The notes: generated by a model not told the origin, from the letters alone. 64,000 nt of DNA from Pedobacter lusitanus (GCF_040026395.1 NZ_CP157278.1:5985700-6049699), one strand, 5' to 3'; positions 1 to 10,337 are shown, numbered from the stretch's first letter. Numbers and translations are program-made.

Positions 1-366
1 TACAGAAGTACGAACAATAAGTGGTTAGCTCAGTTTTATTGGCCAAGGCTGAATGTACTCTATAATGTGAGTGCAAACACTCAGGTAGGTCTGGCTGGTT
101 CAATAGACTGGACAAGATTTAAGCTGAAAAATTATCAGGGTTATAATGGTAAAGAAGTCGATTACGCTCAGTTCTCAACTATTCATGGTGGCCTGCAGGT
201 ACATCAACGCCTGATTGGAGGTATCTGGCTTCAGGTACAGGGTGGGGTAGGTCTTTTTAATCGTTATGAGCTGTTCGATACGAACCAGAAAACGGTAAAT
301 GATTTCTCTGTTTCTAATATGGCTTATGGGAAAGCTGCACTGACCTATCGTATAGGCAGGAGATAA
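1..366 (+). CDS. Outer-membrane beta-barrel protein, C-terminal part
   Basis: The frame is open from the first base of the window, so the gene starts to the left and only about 121 residues are seen. A GTG at 67 could be mistaken for a start, but the frame continues upstream without a stop. The segment has alternating hydrophobic and polar residues and many aromatic and glycine residues (WLAQFYWPRLNVLY, WLQVQGGVGLF, YGKAALTYRI), as expected for amphipathic outer-membrane strands. It resembles the DUF6268-type barrel proteins common in Bacteroidota, but this is recognition by eye. A substrate cannot be named. It lies 14 bp before a small membrane-protein gene on the same strand and may share its transcript. 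Confidence 0.6.
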   Translation, partial: YRSTNNKWLAQFYWPRLNVLYNVSANTQVGLAGSIDWTRFKLKNYQGYNGKEVDYAQFSTIHGGLQVHQRLIGGIWLQVQGGVGLFNRYELFDTNQKTVNDFSVSNMAYGKAALTYRIGRR

Positions 367-380
367 ATAATTGAAATCCG

Positions 381-788
381 ATGAAAAAAAGAAATTATAT
401 TCCTTCAGCTTTTAGTCTGCGTTCCCTGGTCGTTGCAGCCGTACCTTCTTATGTGTTTCCTGCTTTAATGTCTTTTATATCAGGTTTTTTTCTCCGGAAA
501 ACTGAACTTATGATGGCGAGTTACACGACTATAGGTTTGTCTTCCTTATTATCAACCATATTTAGCTTTATCATCCTCTGGCAGTTCGAGGCAAGACAGG
601 TCTTAACACAGAACAAGTTAATCAGAGCTCTGCTGATCATTCTGTTAATGATGAGTTTGGGGATGTTGTGCGCATCGATACTCAGACTTCAGTCAGAACG
701 CTTTAATATAACATTTTCGGCCTTTCTGGGCGCAGCAATATTAACGATCCGTCAACAAGTGAAAAATTATGATGATAAAAAAAATTAA
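381..788 (+). CDS. Small integral membrane protein of unknown function
   Basis: This 135-residue protein has about four hydrophobic segments (roughly residues 15-36, 48-68, 83-103 and 110-125) and basic ends, so it should sit in the inner membrane. I recognise no family. The start ATG at 381 is followed by MKKR, a usual positive-inside beginning. Its end overlaps the start of the next gene, an NmrA-like oxidoreductase, by 20 nt, which suggests translational coupling and one operon. No catalytic motif is visible. Confidence 0.6.
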   Translation: MKKRNYIPSAFSLRSLVVAAVPSYVFPALMSFISGFFLRKTELMMASYTTIGLSSLLSTIFSFIILWQFEARQVLTQNKLIRALLIILLMMSLGMLCASILRLQSERFNITFSAFLGAAILTIRQQVKNYDDKKN

Positions 789-1689
789 ACCGACTATAGT
801 TGTTTTTGGATGTACGGGCATGGTTGGGACCGAGGTCATGCGACAGCTAAGTAGTTGTGACTGTTTAGTCAGAGGGGTTCTCAGAAATCCTGAACGCCCT
901 TATCCTGTGCGAACAGGCACTGATTTATGGAATATAACTTATGTAAGTGCTGATTTGAGTTCAAGCGGACAACTTAAAGAAGCTTGCATCGGGGCAGATG
1001 CATTGTTTCTTTTAACCGCAACATCTCCAAATCAGGTTGAGCAGGAAGTTAACATCATTGATGCTGCCAGACAAAGTGGTGTTAAACGAATTGTTAAGTT
1101 GTCTGCCCCCATAGTTCAGCCACCGGCCAAAGTGGAGGTCAGCCAGTGGCATCGTAAAATAGATGATTATCTTTCCCGGAGTATCGATGAATTTTGTTGC
1201 CTGAGGCCTCATTCATTCATGCAAAACTGGGAGCGAAATACATTTACAATTCAATGTTTTGGTAAGATTTACGGGGCTTTAGGTGATGCTCAGAGAAATT
1301 ATATTGATTGCCGTGATGTGGCAACGGTAGCGGTGAATTATTTGCTGGCGACAGAAGAATTAAAATGCAGATCAGTTATTCTTGCGGGCCCACAGGCAAT
1401 TACTAATGTGGAAATGGCAGCGAAACTCTCCCTTGTAACGGGGAGTAAAATTGAATACGTGGATATTACGCCGGACGAATTATTTAGTCAGTTAACCGGC
1501 AAAGCAAAATTGCCCGGCTGGTTAGCCAGGCATATTATTGAACTTGATGATCTGGCAATCAGGGTTCCTGAACCGGATAGTGATACGATTACAGATTTGA
1601 TTTTAAGAAAACCACGTGTCATGGATGAATACCTGCAGGAAAGCCGGCATCTTTTTAAAAGAAAGTCTGTTTGGAAGTCCCTATTTTAG
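769..1689 (+). CDS. NmrA-like NAD(P)-binding protein (atypical SDR)
   Basis: The 306-residue product begins with a Rossmann strand and a dinucleotide-binding loop, VFGCTGMVG, giving G14-x-x-G17-x-x-G20. It continues with the NmrA/HSCARG pattern: a basic residue after the second strand (GVLRNPER), LFLLTATSPNQVEQEVNIIDAARQSGVKRIVKLSA in the middle, and LRPHSFMQNW. NmrA-like proteins are either redox-sensing regulators or NAD(P)H-dependent reductases such as quinone or azo reductases. The sequence does not say which. Cytosolic. The start overlaps the preceding membrane-protein gene by 20 nt; a second ATG follows directly at 772. Confidence 0.75.
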   Translation: MMIKKIKPTIVVFGCTGMVGTEVMRQLSSCDCLVRGVLRNPERPYPVRTGTDLWNITYVSADLSSSGQLKEACIGADALFLLTATSPNQVEQEVNIIDAARQSGVKRIVKLSAPIVQPPAKVEVSQWHRKIDDYLSRSIDEFCCLRPHSFMQNWERNTFTIQCFGKIYGALGDAQRNYIDCRDVATVAVNYLLATEELKCRSVILAGPQAITNVEMAAKLSLVTGSKIEYVDITPDELFSQLTGKAKLPGWLARHIIELDDLAIRVPEPDSDTITDLILRKPRVMDEYLQESRHLFKRKSVWKSLF

Positions 1690-1798
1690 GAGATCAGTTT
1701 CAGGATGCCAATTTGGCACCCTGAAGCTAGTCTTAATTGATACATACCTGATGATCCACATATTTATCGATATACTGTTAAACATCTTAATTATGAGG

Positions 1799-2043
1799 TC
1801 ATAATCTGGGCGTCAGTTTAAAACCACCGTCTACATCCATGATAGTACCTGAAATCCAGTTAGTCTGAATGTAACAGCATTATTTATATCTGCTGGTTGC
1901 CCCAACATTTTTAAAGCCTGATCTTTCAGAAGTGTTGCCTGCCTTTCATTTGTTTCGAACCAGGGATTTAATTAGGTATTGATTGCTCCTGGTGAAATTG
2001 TATTAACTAAAGAAAGTTTGAAATTTTTCATTTGCCCGTTTAA
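1799..2043 (-). pseudogene. Remnant of a short-chain dehydrogenase/reductase
   Basis: Read on the minus strand this stretch gives the recognisable C-terminal third of a classical SDR in pieces. One frame reads VNTISPGAINT, then an in-frame stop, then WFETNERQA, LLKDQALKMLGQPADINNAV. The frame then shifts and continues as WISGTIMDVDGGFKL to a stop at 1799-1801. SPGAI, LGQPADI and the GT..DVDGG end are hallmarks of classical SDRs. With one stop codon, one frameshift and no N-terminal Rossmann part or catalytic YxxxK visible, the gene is dead. It lies between the NmrA gene and the terminator of the susCD pair. Confidence 0.75.
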
Positions 2044-2082
2044 AGGTCTGAAGAAGATTAATTCCTAATCTTCTTCAGACCT
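2044..2082 (-). terminator. Hairpin terminator downstream of susD
   Basis: Perfect 17-bp inverted repeat AGGTCTGAAGAAGATTA / TAATCTTCTTCAGACCT with a 5-nt loop, 14 bp beyond the susD stop. Only a short T run (TTT) follows on the minus strand, so its strength is uncertain. Confidence 0.65.
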
Positions 2083-2096
2083 GGACTCCAGACTTA

Positions 2097-3767
2097 TTAC
2101 CAGCCGGGGTTTTGTTTTAAATTTCCGTTTAATGTTAATTGATCGATAGGCAGTGGATACAGATACATTTTATCATACCATAATCTGTTTGTAATATTAG
2201 AGTAAACCCTGATATATCCGTCTGCATTCAACGCAATACCAGAAACTTGTGATGAAGGATAATTGGTCTTATAGGCCGGAGTTAATTTCATTCCGAGGAT
2301 AGTCTCTGGTCTTTCAATTAGTTTGCCGGCTTTCCAGCGTAGTAAATCGTTAAATCTGAATCCATCACCTGCCAGTTCAACGCGACGTTCTCTTCTGATC
2401 TCCTGTAATGGGAGGCTAACACCTGGGAATATCGTGTTGGGGTCAGCAACCAGGTTGGCTAAAACCATATTTGGCATTCCAGCCCTTGCTCTTAATTTAT
2501 TGATGCTTACATCAACTACGGTTTGATCCAATTGCCCAAGTTCGGCCTTGGCCTCAGCATAGTTTAATAATACCTCAGCATATCGAAAAATAAACCGATC
2601 AATGGTTTCCTGATTGGCGTTAGACTGTGCCGGATCTGAAGAACGGCCTTTTATCACTTGATAACCTGTTGTTGTTGCAGAGGTGCCAACTCTTGGTATG
2701 CTGATTTTGTCCTGTGTACCATCCGGGTTTTGAGTCATGACATAACCTGGTGTGGCAATAGTTTGAGTATATCTTGGGTCACGATCCTTAACCTCATTTT
2801 CAGGTGTATCATCTCCTGCATATAAAGGGGATAAAGCCGGTGGTAATCCATCTTTACAGAGGTAAGATCTTACAAAATCTTTACTATAGCCTGTATTTCC
2901 AGCAGAAATGGCTCTGGTATAATTTGTTGTATTGATATTGCTAATATATATTCGGGAGAGTATTGCTTCTTTATTTTTTGACAGGTCATCCTGAATAAAG
3001 AGGTTCCTATAGTCTTGACCAGGGTTTCCTGTCGAGTAGAGCCCATATAGATTTGAATTTATTATTGTCTGCGCTGCGTCTGCTGTGGCCTGTAAAAATA
3101 CATGCTCATCAGCAAGCCCGTGGTATTTTCTAAAAGTACCTTCCCACAGGCAGATTCTAGCCTTCAAGGCTAAGGCAGCATATTTATTCAGTCTATTTTC
3201 TGCTGAGGGTTCTGTTAAATTAGCAACAGCAAAATCAAGGTCCTTCAATACAAAATCCATTACTTCTTTGTGTGTGTTCTGTGAGGCAAAAAGCTCTGGA
3301 GAATTTTCTGTCAGGTCTTGCTCCAGAATAGGTACAGCGCCAAATTGGATAACTTTCTGCCAATAGAATAAAGCTCTAAAGAACCGGACTTCGGCAGCAT
3401 ATTTTTGTTTAGCGGCTTCCGGTATCTCCGATTTTTCATATCTTTTAAGAAAAAAATTGCAAGATCTAATGTTTCCCCAATCCCAACCACCACCTGATGC
3501 CGGAACGACATAGATTCCAGATAAAAAAGTATTCCGATTTCCCGGTATCATGTTGTCAGAATTATTATCGTTATTGGAAAATTCGACTGGGAGAGCAGTA
3601 TAGAACTGATTGGCATAGAGTTTTAAATCGACTTCGCTCTTGAAATAAATTTGTTCATTAATTTTATCTTTTGGAAAACGATCTAAAAAATCTTCTTGTT
3701 TGCACGATGAGAACCCTGCAACAACTATTGTTGCAAAGATTATATATCTGATGTAATTACTTTTCAT
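2097..3767 (-). CDS. SusD/RagB-family glycan-binding lipoprotein
   Basis: This 556-residue lipoprotein carries a signal peptide with lipobox cysteine C22 (VAGFSSC), followed by the typical SusD opening KQEDFLDRFPKDKINEQIYF. TPR-type helices follow (RFFRALFYWQKVIQFGAVPIL, YAALALKARICLWEG). The C-terminal half has RFIFRYAEVLLNYAEAKAELG, the family signature before the last domain, then RRERRVELAGDGFRFNDLLRW, and the protein ends in NPGW as many SusD proteins do. It should sit on the cell surface and capture a glycan or peptide for the SusC porin encoded directly upstream (11 bp apart). The neighbouring GH29 gene points to a fucose-containing substrate, an inference from context only. Confidence 0.93.
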   Translation of the reverse strand: MKSNYIRYIIFATIVVAGFSSCKQEDFLDRFPKDKINEQIYFKSEVDLKLYANQFYTALPVEFSNNDNNSDNMIPGNRNTFLSGIYVVPASGGGWDWGNIRSCNFFLKRYEKSEIPEAAKQKYAAEVRFFRALFYWQKVIQFGAVPILEQDLTENSPELFASQNTHKEVMDFVLKDLDFAVANLTEPSAENRLNKYAALALKARICLWEGTFRKYHGLADEHVFLQATADAAQTIINSNLYGLYSTGNPGQDYRNLFIQDDLSKNKEAILSRIYISNINTTNYTRAISAGNTGYSKDFVRSYLCKDGLPPALSPLYAGDDTPENEVKDRDPRYTQTIATPGYVMTQNPDGTQDKISIPRVGTSATTTGYQVIKGRSSDPAQSNANQETIDRFIFRYAEVLLNYAEAKAELGQLDQTVVDVSINKLRARAGMPNMVLANLVADPNTIFPGVSLPLQEIRRERRVELAGDGFRFNDLLRWKAGKLIERPETILGMKLTPAYKTNYPSSQVSGIALNADGYIRVYSNITNRLWYDKMYLYPLPIDQLTLNGNLKQNPGW

Positions 3768-3778
3768 TATGATTTAAA

Positions 3779-6700
3779 TTATAGGCCTATTTGAACACCA
3801 AACGAAATTCCTCTGTTAAGTGCATATTCCATACGATTAAATTGTTCGGGGTCAAAATTTTCATACATTTTTGTGAATTCAAACAAGTTCTGGGCAGTAG
3901 CATAGATGCGAAGTCTGTTGATCTTTACTTTGTTAAGCAGCGACTGAGGGAGGGAGTAACCCAATGTCATCTGTTTCATCCTCAGGTAAGCCCCGCTTTG
4001 CAGATATTTACTCTGTACAAGATAATTCCCACCTCCGCTGAATCGCAAACGAGGGAAATATGCATTTGTGTTTTCGGGAGTCCAATAATTACCAACAAGC
4101 GCCTCTGTTGGGGCGCCGTACTGATCAGAGTAACCCCAAAAAAAATTTCCGCCTAAGGCAATATCCCGTTTGCCGATTCCCTGAAGAAACATGGTGAAAT
4201 CAAAGTTTTTATATTGGAAAGTTGCATTAAGACTATATTGGTAGCGGGGAGTGCTGTTGCCGATTATTTTCTGGTCACCTGGATCAGATAAGGTGCCTTT
4301 GCCACGGGTAATTTTTCCATCACCATTTAGATCCCTATACTGGATATCTCCTGCCAGCCAGGTTCCTCCCCAGATTGCACTATTGTTTACTTTAGCAGCA
4401 TCTGCATTGCTTTGATAGAATCCCTGAGTTTCGAATCCCCAGATATCACCAAACTTGTTACCTACATAATAATTATTAATTAACCCGTTTGGGTTGTTAA
4501 ATCGGGTAATAACTGCACTATAATCTGATAATGCTGCAACCAGATTGTAAGTAAAGTCTTTACCGATATGATCTTTCCAGCCTAAACTTAGTTCAAAACC
4601 TTTCGTTTCCAGATCTGCAGCATTTTGATTGGGCACTCCGGTACCTAGTACTGTAGGCAGTGGGCTTCCTGCAACAATCATATCCTTTGTTTGCCTGATA
4701 TAATAATCAAACGTACCGGTTAAACGATTGTTTAAAAGGCCGAAATCAATACCGATATTTTTTGAAGTAACTTTTTCCCAGGAGAAGTCAGCGCCGATCA
4801 GTCCCGGAGCTGAAACAATTGTTTGTTGTTGACCCCCGAAAATATAGCTTCCTATTCCGGAATCCATGTTGGCGATGTAAGGATAACTATTCTTTAATTG
4901 CTGGTTACCTAAAGTTCCATATGAAGTCCTTATTTTAAATTCACTAACAACTATTTTTAAAGGCTCAAAAAAATTTTCTTGTGAAAGTCTCCATCCTGCA
5001 GAAAACGAGGGCTGAAAAGTATAACGATGTCCTCTCGCAAAACGTGATGTCCCGTCATAACGTCCGTTTATCTCGAGTAAATACTTCCCATCGTAAACAT
5101 AATTTAATCGAAAGAAAGAACCTGAAACAGCCCATTCATCTATTGATCCTCCGACATTGGGTTTCAAATCACTATTTAGATTAATAACTGGTATATCCTG
5201 ACTAATCAGGCTTTTTACGCTGGCATTAAACGCCTTAATCTGCTTTAATTCCTGATTATACCCAACCATGGCCTTTAAATAATGTTTTGCACCAAAAGTA
5301 TTCTCATACTGTGCGTATGAATTTAAAGCAACATACCTGTCGTTATTGTTTGCTTCAAATACTTTCGGGGTAGCAGTCCAGGGATATGGGCCAAGTGAAG
5401 TACCGTTAAAGCCGTATTCGTCAAAAGATTTTGTATTTGTTGTGTTGTTATAGGTATAAGAGTTCCAGGTGTAATCTGTAATAATTTTTACATTTTTAAA
5501 AGGCTTTAATTCGATGCCTCCGGTTAGCCACAGGTCATTTGATTTAGTAATAGACCGTCCATTATCATTAAGAATGTGCAAAACATTACTATAATCTCCT
5601 TGTCCGGCATAATGTCCATCCGGGTTAAACACAGGCATAATAGAACGCGAATCATTGAACAGACTTTCAATAGGTGTAATTGTTCCATTATTAAAGTCTA
5701 AACCTGATGGACTATTGTCATCTACGCGGTTTAAAAGCATACTTACATTTAGGTTTAACCAGGGCCGTATGGCTGAGTTTAATTTTAAACTGGCATTATA
5801 CTTATTATACTCCTGGTTCGCAGCTTTAAGTACACCTGTTTGATTAAGATAACCAAATGAGCCAATATAGGTTGTATTTTCACTTCCTCCACTTACAGAT
5901 ATATTATGCTGTATTTGGGGTGCATATCCTGGGTAAGTTTCTTTTATCCAGTTCGTATTGGCGACATACCTGTATTTATTAGGATTGGCAGGGTCTTGAT
6001 ATGCTCCATTTGCCAATATCGGATTATTAATATATTCCTGTGCCTTCTGTAAATCCAAATCGGTAAACGGATTACCTGCTGTTTCACCTCCTGATATGGC
6101 ACCAGTTTTATCTGCTTCCATAAATGTCCTGATGTAATCAACCGAGTTCATGGTTCGTGGTAACCTGGTTGGCCGGGTTAGTGTATAGTCTAATGAATAA
6201 GTAACTTGTGCCGGGGTGTTTTTTTTTCCCTTCTTGGTAGTAATCAATACAACACCATAGGCAGCTCTTACACCATAAATTGCTGAAGCAGAAGCGTCTT
6301 TTAAAACGGTTACATTTTCAACATTATTTGGATTAATTAGGTTAGGATCCATTTGTACACCATCAACCAATATTAATGGCGTTCCTCCATTAATTGAAGT
6401 TATTCCACGGATATTAAATTCAGACCCTGATCCGGGCTTTCCGTTACCAACAGTAATATTAAGATTTGGGATTAATCCCTGCAAGCCTTGTCCAATATTT
6501 GTTATGGGACGACTCTCCAGAGCTTTGCCATCAACAGAAGCAATAGCGCCGGTTAAATTTACTTTTTTTTGTGTTCCATAACCTACTACCACTACATCGT
6601 CTAATAAGCCGGGCTCCTGGATCATTTTAATGGTTATAACAGAACTAACTTTGATTTCTACTGCGGTGTATCCTACATAGAAGGCAGAGAGAATAGCATC

Positions 6701-7009
6701 TTCCGGCACATTTTTGAGGCTGAACTCCCCGTTGCCATCAGAAATGGTACCGTTTTTGGTGTTTTTAATCTTGATAGTTACGCCGGGCAAGGGATTGCCA
6801 TTCTCATCAATTACTTTACCTTTAACGTTTATATCCTGACTAATAGCAATCATATCGTTAAGGTTTAGATTAAGGAATGCACTATTAGAAAATGCAAGGT
6901 TACTGATTTGAAGAAAGATAAGTGTAAATAACAGGAAGATGTATTTTATCCTCCGGGGCTTTTTTATGAAGCGATATTCCATCCATAAAATTTTGCGTAA
7001 AAATTTCAT
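3779..7009 (-). CDS. SusC/RagA-family TonB-linked outer-membrane transporter
   Basis: About 1076 residues from the ATG at 7009; the open frame extends to a TTG at 7036, and another ATG lies at 6982. A long basic leader and one hydrophobic segment (IFLLFTLIFLQISNLAF) precede a carboxypeptidase-regulatory-like domain (GKVIDENGNPLPGVTIKIKN). The SusC motif VVVVGYGTQKKVNLTGAI, the plug domain (IRGITSINGGTPLILVDGV) and a long barrel ending in SFGVQIGL follow. It imports the ligand held by SusD, using TonB energy. The long basic pre-signal region is common in SusC proteins regulated with anti-sigma factors, but no FecI/FecR genes are seen nearby. Confidence 0.93.
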   Translation of the reverse strand: MKFLRKILWMEYRFIKKPRRIKYIFLLFTLIFLQISNLAFSNSAFLNLNLNDMIAISQDINVKGKVIDENGNPLPGVTIKIKNTKNGTISDGNGEFSLKNVPEDAILSAFYVGYTAVEIKVSSVITIKMIQEPGLLDDVVVVGYGTQKKVNLTGAIASVDGKALESRPITNIGQGLQGLIPNLNITVGNGKPGSGSEFNIRGITSINGGTPLILVDGVQMDPNLINPNNVENVTVLKDASASAIYGVRAAYGVVLITTKKGKKNTPAQVTYSLDYTLTRPTRLPRTMNSVDYIRTFMEADKTGAISGGETAGNPFTDLDLQKAQEYINNPILANGAYQDPANPNKYRYVANTNWIKETYPGYAPQIQHNISVSGGSENTTYIGSFGYLNQTGVLKAANQEYNKYNASLKLNSAIRPWLNLNVSMLLNRVDDNSPSGLDFNNGTITPIESLFNDSRSIMPVFNPDGHYAGQGDYSNVLHILNDNGRSITKSNDLWLTGGIELKPFKNVKIITDYTWNSYTYNNTTNTKSFDEYGFNGTSLGPYPWTATPKVFEANNNDRYVALNSYAQYENTFGAKHYLKAMVGYNQELKQIKAFNASVKSLISQDIPVINLNSDLKPNVGGSIDEWAVSGSFFRLNYVYDGKYLLEINGRYDGTSRFARGHRYTFQPSFSAGWRLSQENFFEPLKIVVSEFKIRTSYGTLGNQQLKNSYPYIANMDSGIGSYIFGGQQQTIVSAPGLIGADFSWEKVTSKNIGIDFGLLNNRLTGTFDYYIRQTKDMIVAGSPLPTVLGTGVPNQNAADLETKGFELSLGWKDHIGKDFTYNLVAALSDYSAVITRFNNPNGLINNYYVGNKFGDIWGFETQGFYQSNADAAKVNNSAIWGGTWLAGDIQYRDLNGDGKITRGKGTLSDPGDQKIIGNSTPRYQYSLNATFQYKNFDFTMFLQGIGKRDIALGGNFFWGYSDQYGAPTEALVGNYWTPENTNAYFPRLRFSGGGNYLVQSKYLQSGAYLRMKQMTLGYSLPQSLLNKVKINRLRIYATAQNLFEFTKMYENFDPEQFNRMEYALNRGISFGVQIGL

Positions 7010-7334
7010 ACGTTTAGGTTTTTTAGTTAGAAGCAAATGGTTCTGGTCAGCTTTTGTGGTTAATCTTAATATTTGGTCATTTGTGGATTAGCAATTGTTG
7101 ACGGCTTTATAATTGCAGGCGTTGTTACATAAACATTTTCTCCTTTCTGTTTGGGTGCTTGTCATCAATTTGAGGATTTTTAAAATTAGAACAGCTTAAG
7201 GATAACCACAATGCAATAACTTACGGTTATAATGTATTATCTTATGGTGTGTGTCTTTTTTTTATAAGAACATAATACATCAGAATAGCTGTTTTTTACA
7301 TTGTAAATGTTTAGTGTTCTCCTAATTTTACAAG
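7010..7334. other. Divergent intergenic region between susC and the fucosidase gene
   Basis: 325 bp that must hold the divergent promoters of susC (minus) and the GH29 gene (plus). It is AT-rich. I found no perfect TAnnTTTG box and no strong inverted repeat, and see no further gene. Confidence 0.5.
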
Positions 7335-9105
7335 ATGAAAACCAAAACAAAAACCAGCCTGTGCTTTTGCCTGTTTTTTTTATTATTTATCCCTTTTGTT
7401 GCCATGAGCCAATGGTCGGTACTGAAAGATGATCCGAGGCCGAAGTCTGAATTATATCAAAGATTTACAAAAGAGAAGTGGAATGCCAGCAATTTTGCGA
7501 CGCCTGAAGATATGAAATGGTTTAATGATGCCAGGTTTGGTATGTTTATTACATTTGGATTATCTGCTTATGTAAATAAAGATTTGAGCTGGCCTGTGGT
7601 ATATACCAGAAAGGCTCCGGATAGTGGTCATGGAGCATACCCCGACAGTGTATGGACAAAATGGCCTTCATTGTTTAAGCTACAGAAATTTAATGCTGAT
7701 GAATGGGTGAAAATTGCCCAAAATGCAGGTATGAAATATATCGTTGTTATTGCAAAACACCATGATGGGTTTCACATGTGGGACACAGAATATTCTGATT
7801 TTAAAATCACAAATACCCCCTTTGGCCGTGATTATCTAAAAGAACTGTCTGATGCCTGTCATAAAGTTGGAATGCGTTTTGGAATTTACTATTCTCAGCG
7901 CGATTGGCACCATCCGGATTACGCTCCTGTAGATTCTTCTACAATAAAACAAATACCTGATGCACCTTATTTTGAGCCTTTGCCAGGTAAAGAGGTTAAA
8001 CCAGGTCCATCACACCAAAAATATATAGATTATCAATTTAATGTAGTTAGAGAACTTTGTACCAAATATGGTAAAGTAGACCTGTTTTGGTTTGATGCGT
8101 GCTGGTGGGGAGGTATGTTTACTGCTGATATGTGGGATGCTGAAAAGCTTACACGAATGATTCGTAAACTACAGCCTGGTATTATCATTAACAATCGTGC
8201 GAGCCTGCCTGGTGATTTTGATACACCCGAACAACGAATCGGTATGTATCAGGAACGTTCATGGGAAAGTTGTATGACCTTGAATGGGAGCTGGGCATAT
8301 TCTCCTGCTCCGGTAAAACCGGTGAAGTTATTAATCCATGATTTGCTCAGTTCGGCAGCAGGTAATGGTAATGTATTACTTAGTTGGGGAGCACTTTGGA
8401 ATGGAGAATTCGATTCGGAACAAAAAGATTCATTACTGGAGATAGGGCAATGGCTTAAAAAAAAATGGTTTAGCTTATTATGGCACAAAAGGCGGTCCGT
8501 GGGTGCCGAATAATGAAAGGGGAGCAACATACAAAGGGAATAAGGTTTTTATTTATGTGTATAACTGGAAGTCCGGAAATTTGAAACTCCCGATTATAAA
8601 AGGCAATCAGGTTTTGAAAGCATCCTTCCTGAATCTGGAGGAAAAACTTTTATGGAAACAACTGGGGGATTCTTTAAATTTCGTTGCACCCATTAAAGCT
8701 GTTCCTATCGCTACAATAATTGAACTTACTATGGAAAAGAAGGTTAGTGCTTCTTTTTCGGCCTTCAATAACTCAATTTTTAATGATCCTGCTTATGGTA
8801 CTAAAATCAAAACAGAACCAATTAAAATCAATGAGTGGAAAAATAACCAGAAAGAAATTGATCTGGGAAAGGTGGAAAATGTTACCGGACTGGGGCTATC
8901 AGCAAATGATGATAGAATCAAGATAAGTGTTTCAGTCAATGGTAAAGAATGGCAAAATCTGGATCTATCAGGCCATAATAGAAATGAAATAAGCCTGACA
9001 ACTTTTATTGCAGGAGCTCATGTTTTGGGGTGTAATATTCGATATATCCGTTTACATATATTAGATAGACTGGCTGATTTAAAAGTAGATATATATTCAA
9101 AATAA
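7335..9105 (+). pseudogene. GH29 alpha-L-fucosidase, frameshifted in an A9 run
   Basis: The first frame (7335-8513) encodes a signal peptide and a GH29 catalytic domain: WFNDARFGMFITFG, AKHHDGFHMWDTEYSDF, FGIYYSQRDWHHPDY, and LFWFDACWWGG, whose Asp (residue 254) matches the GH29 nucleophile. After IGQWLKK the frame runs off into a stop. Removing one A from the nine at 8457-8465 restores KNGLAYYGTKGGPW and joins the second frame (to 9105), giving about 590 residues with an F5/8 type C-like or discoidin-like C-terminal domain (VTGLGLSANDDRIKISVSVNGKEW). The enzyme would remove alpha-L-fucose from glycans in the periplasm or at the surface. The break may be a real mutation, a sequencing error or a slippage site. 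It belongs with the divergent susCD. Confidence 0.85.
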
Positions 9106-9332
9106 TTTAGAATCACGAATGATTTCTCATACCATTCTGCTAAGATTTAATTGAATATAGATAAGTTATTTAAACTTTTTTCCGTCTATGATAGTTTTTC
9201 TACCTTATTTAACGTATAGTAAATCTTATCGGCCAAAAGTTATCAATTCGGAAAAAATTAAATCAATTGCAAACTGTAGATGGAATATATAATATCGGGA
9301 TAAAAAAGGTTGTTTCAAAGACTGAATAGATG

Positions 9333-10242
9333 CTAAAACATTGCTCTAAGCGGTGCCATATCCTTACCTACTTTTTCATCAAGCATTTTGGCGTAAAGCT
9401 GGGTTGTACGAATGTTGGTATGTCCCATCATCTTGGAAACGCTTTCAATCGGCACCCCGTTGAGCAGAGTTACAGTTGTGGCAAAGGTGCGTTTTGCAAT
9501 CCGGTTGCCTAATGTTTTGACAACGTCTGAAAGGACAGAAATTTCTATCAGGTATTCGTTCATTTTCTGGTTGCTGGAAATTGGTAAAGCCTTGTTATGA
9601 TTAATACAGAATGGATGATCTTTATACCTGTCCAGAATATCTCCGGCAAGTGGTAACAGAGGAACGGCCACTCTTGTGCCCGTCTTTTTTCTATAGCTGA
9701 ATAACCATCTTTCACCGTCATTCCCTACGCGAGTATCTGATAATTTTAGCTTTTGTACGTCCGCATAAGATAAGGTCACTTTTCTGGTATTTATAAGACA
9801 GGTAATCTTTGACATGTCTTTCCAGTATCTCAAATCTTTTTAGCGTACCTTTTGCATAATCATCCTTTTCGACCAATTCCTCCATGTTTTTGTTGTGAAT
9901 TTTGATAGCCTCGCATATGGTATGCATTTTTTCTGCTTTACCTAGGTACTTGCTTTTAATCGCCTCGGAAGTGATTTCTGCATCTTGCCCGCAAAGTAGG
10001 GTGTGGGAGGTGGTAACCCCGGCTTTCATCTTGTCCAGATAAGCATTAAAGGTTTTGGTATCTTCCTTTGTGCCTGTCATGTGTCCCGCCTTGGTGTTCC
10101 ACAATTCAGGTTCGCACTCCCTGCTGGTCGCAAGTTCTGCGCGTTTTCCGTCGACGATGATTCTTAAATAGACAGGAACAGCACCTTTAATGTAATTCTT
10201 TGGCTTTTTCAGGTAGAAAAGCAGACTGAAACTCGTTTTCAT
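9333..10242 (-). pseudogene. Tyrosine recombinase/integrase with out-of-frame internal deletion
   Basis: The N-terminal frame (9718-10242) encodes an Arm-DNA-binding region (FSLLFYLKKPKNYIKGAVPVYLRI) and the start of a SAM-like core-binding domain (KRFEILERHVKDYLSYKYQKSD). The C-terminal frame (9333-9833) starts abruptly at LSYADVQKL and carries part of the catalytic domain to LNGVPIESVSKMMGHTNIRTTQLYAKMLD. Intact Bacteroidota integrases have roughly 110-120 residues between these two points, including the first catalytic Arg; here they are missing and the frame changes. The usual HxARHTFATT is replaced by NRIAKRTFATT, so catalytic residues are lost too, while the GHTNIRTT...Y nucleophile region remains. 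The gene lies at the 3' end of tRNA-Lys, the usual place for an integrase of a tRNA-integrated element. Confidence 0.85.
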
Positions 10243-10337
10243 AATAAAGATTTAAGGTTAACAAAGTTAGCCTTGCAGTCTAAACGTATCAAGTCGTTCA
10301 ATGATTGAACTTGCTGTAAATCAGAAAGTTGAATTCA

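Noticed and set aside
1950..1965. TTTCGAACCAGGGA resembles the T-arm of the tRNA-Lys and could be the second attachment site of the element
   Set aside because: It is explained by the SDR remnant (codons for PWFET on the minus strand), and flanking bases do not match the tRNA 3' end.
9330..9600. Plus-strand open frames across the integrase remnant
   Set aside because: They are antisense to recognisable integrase sequence and show no family features.
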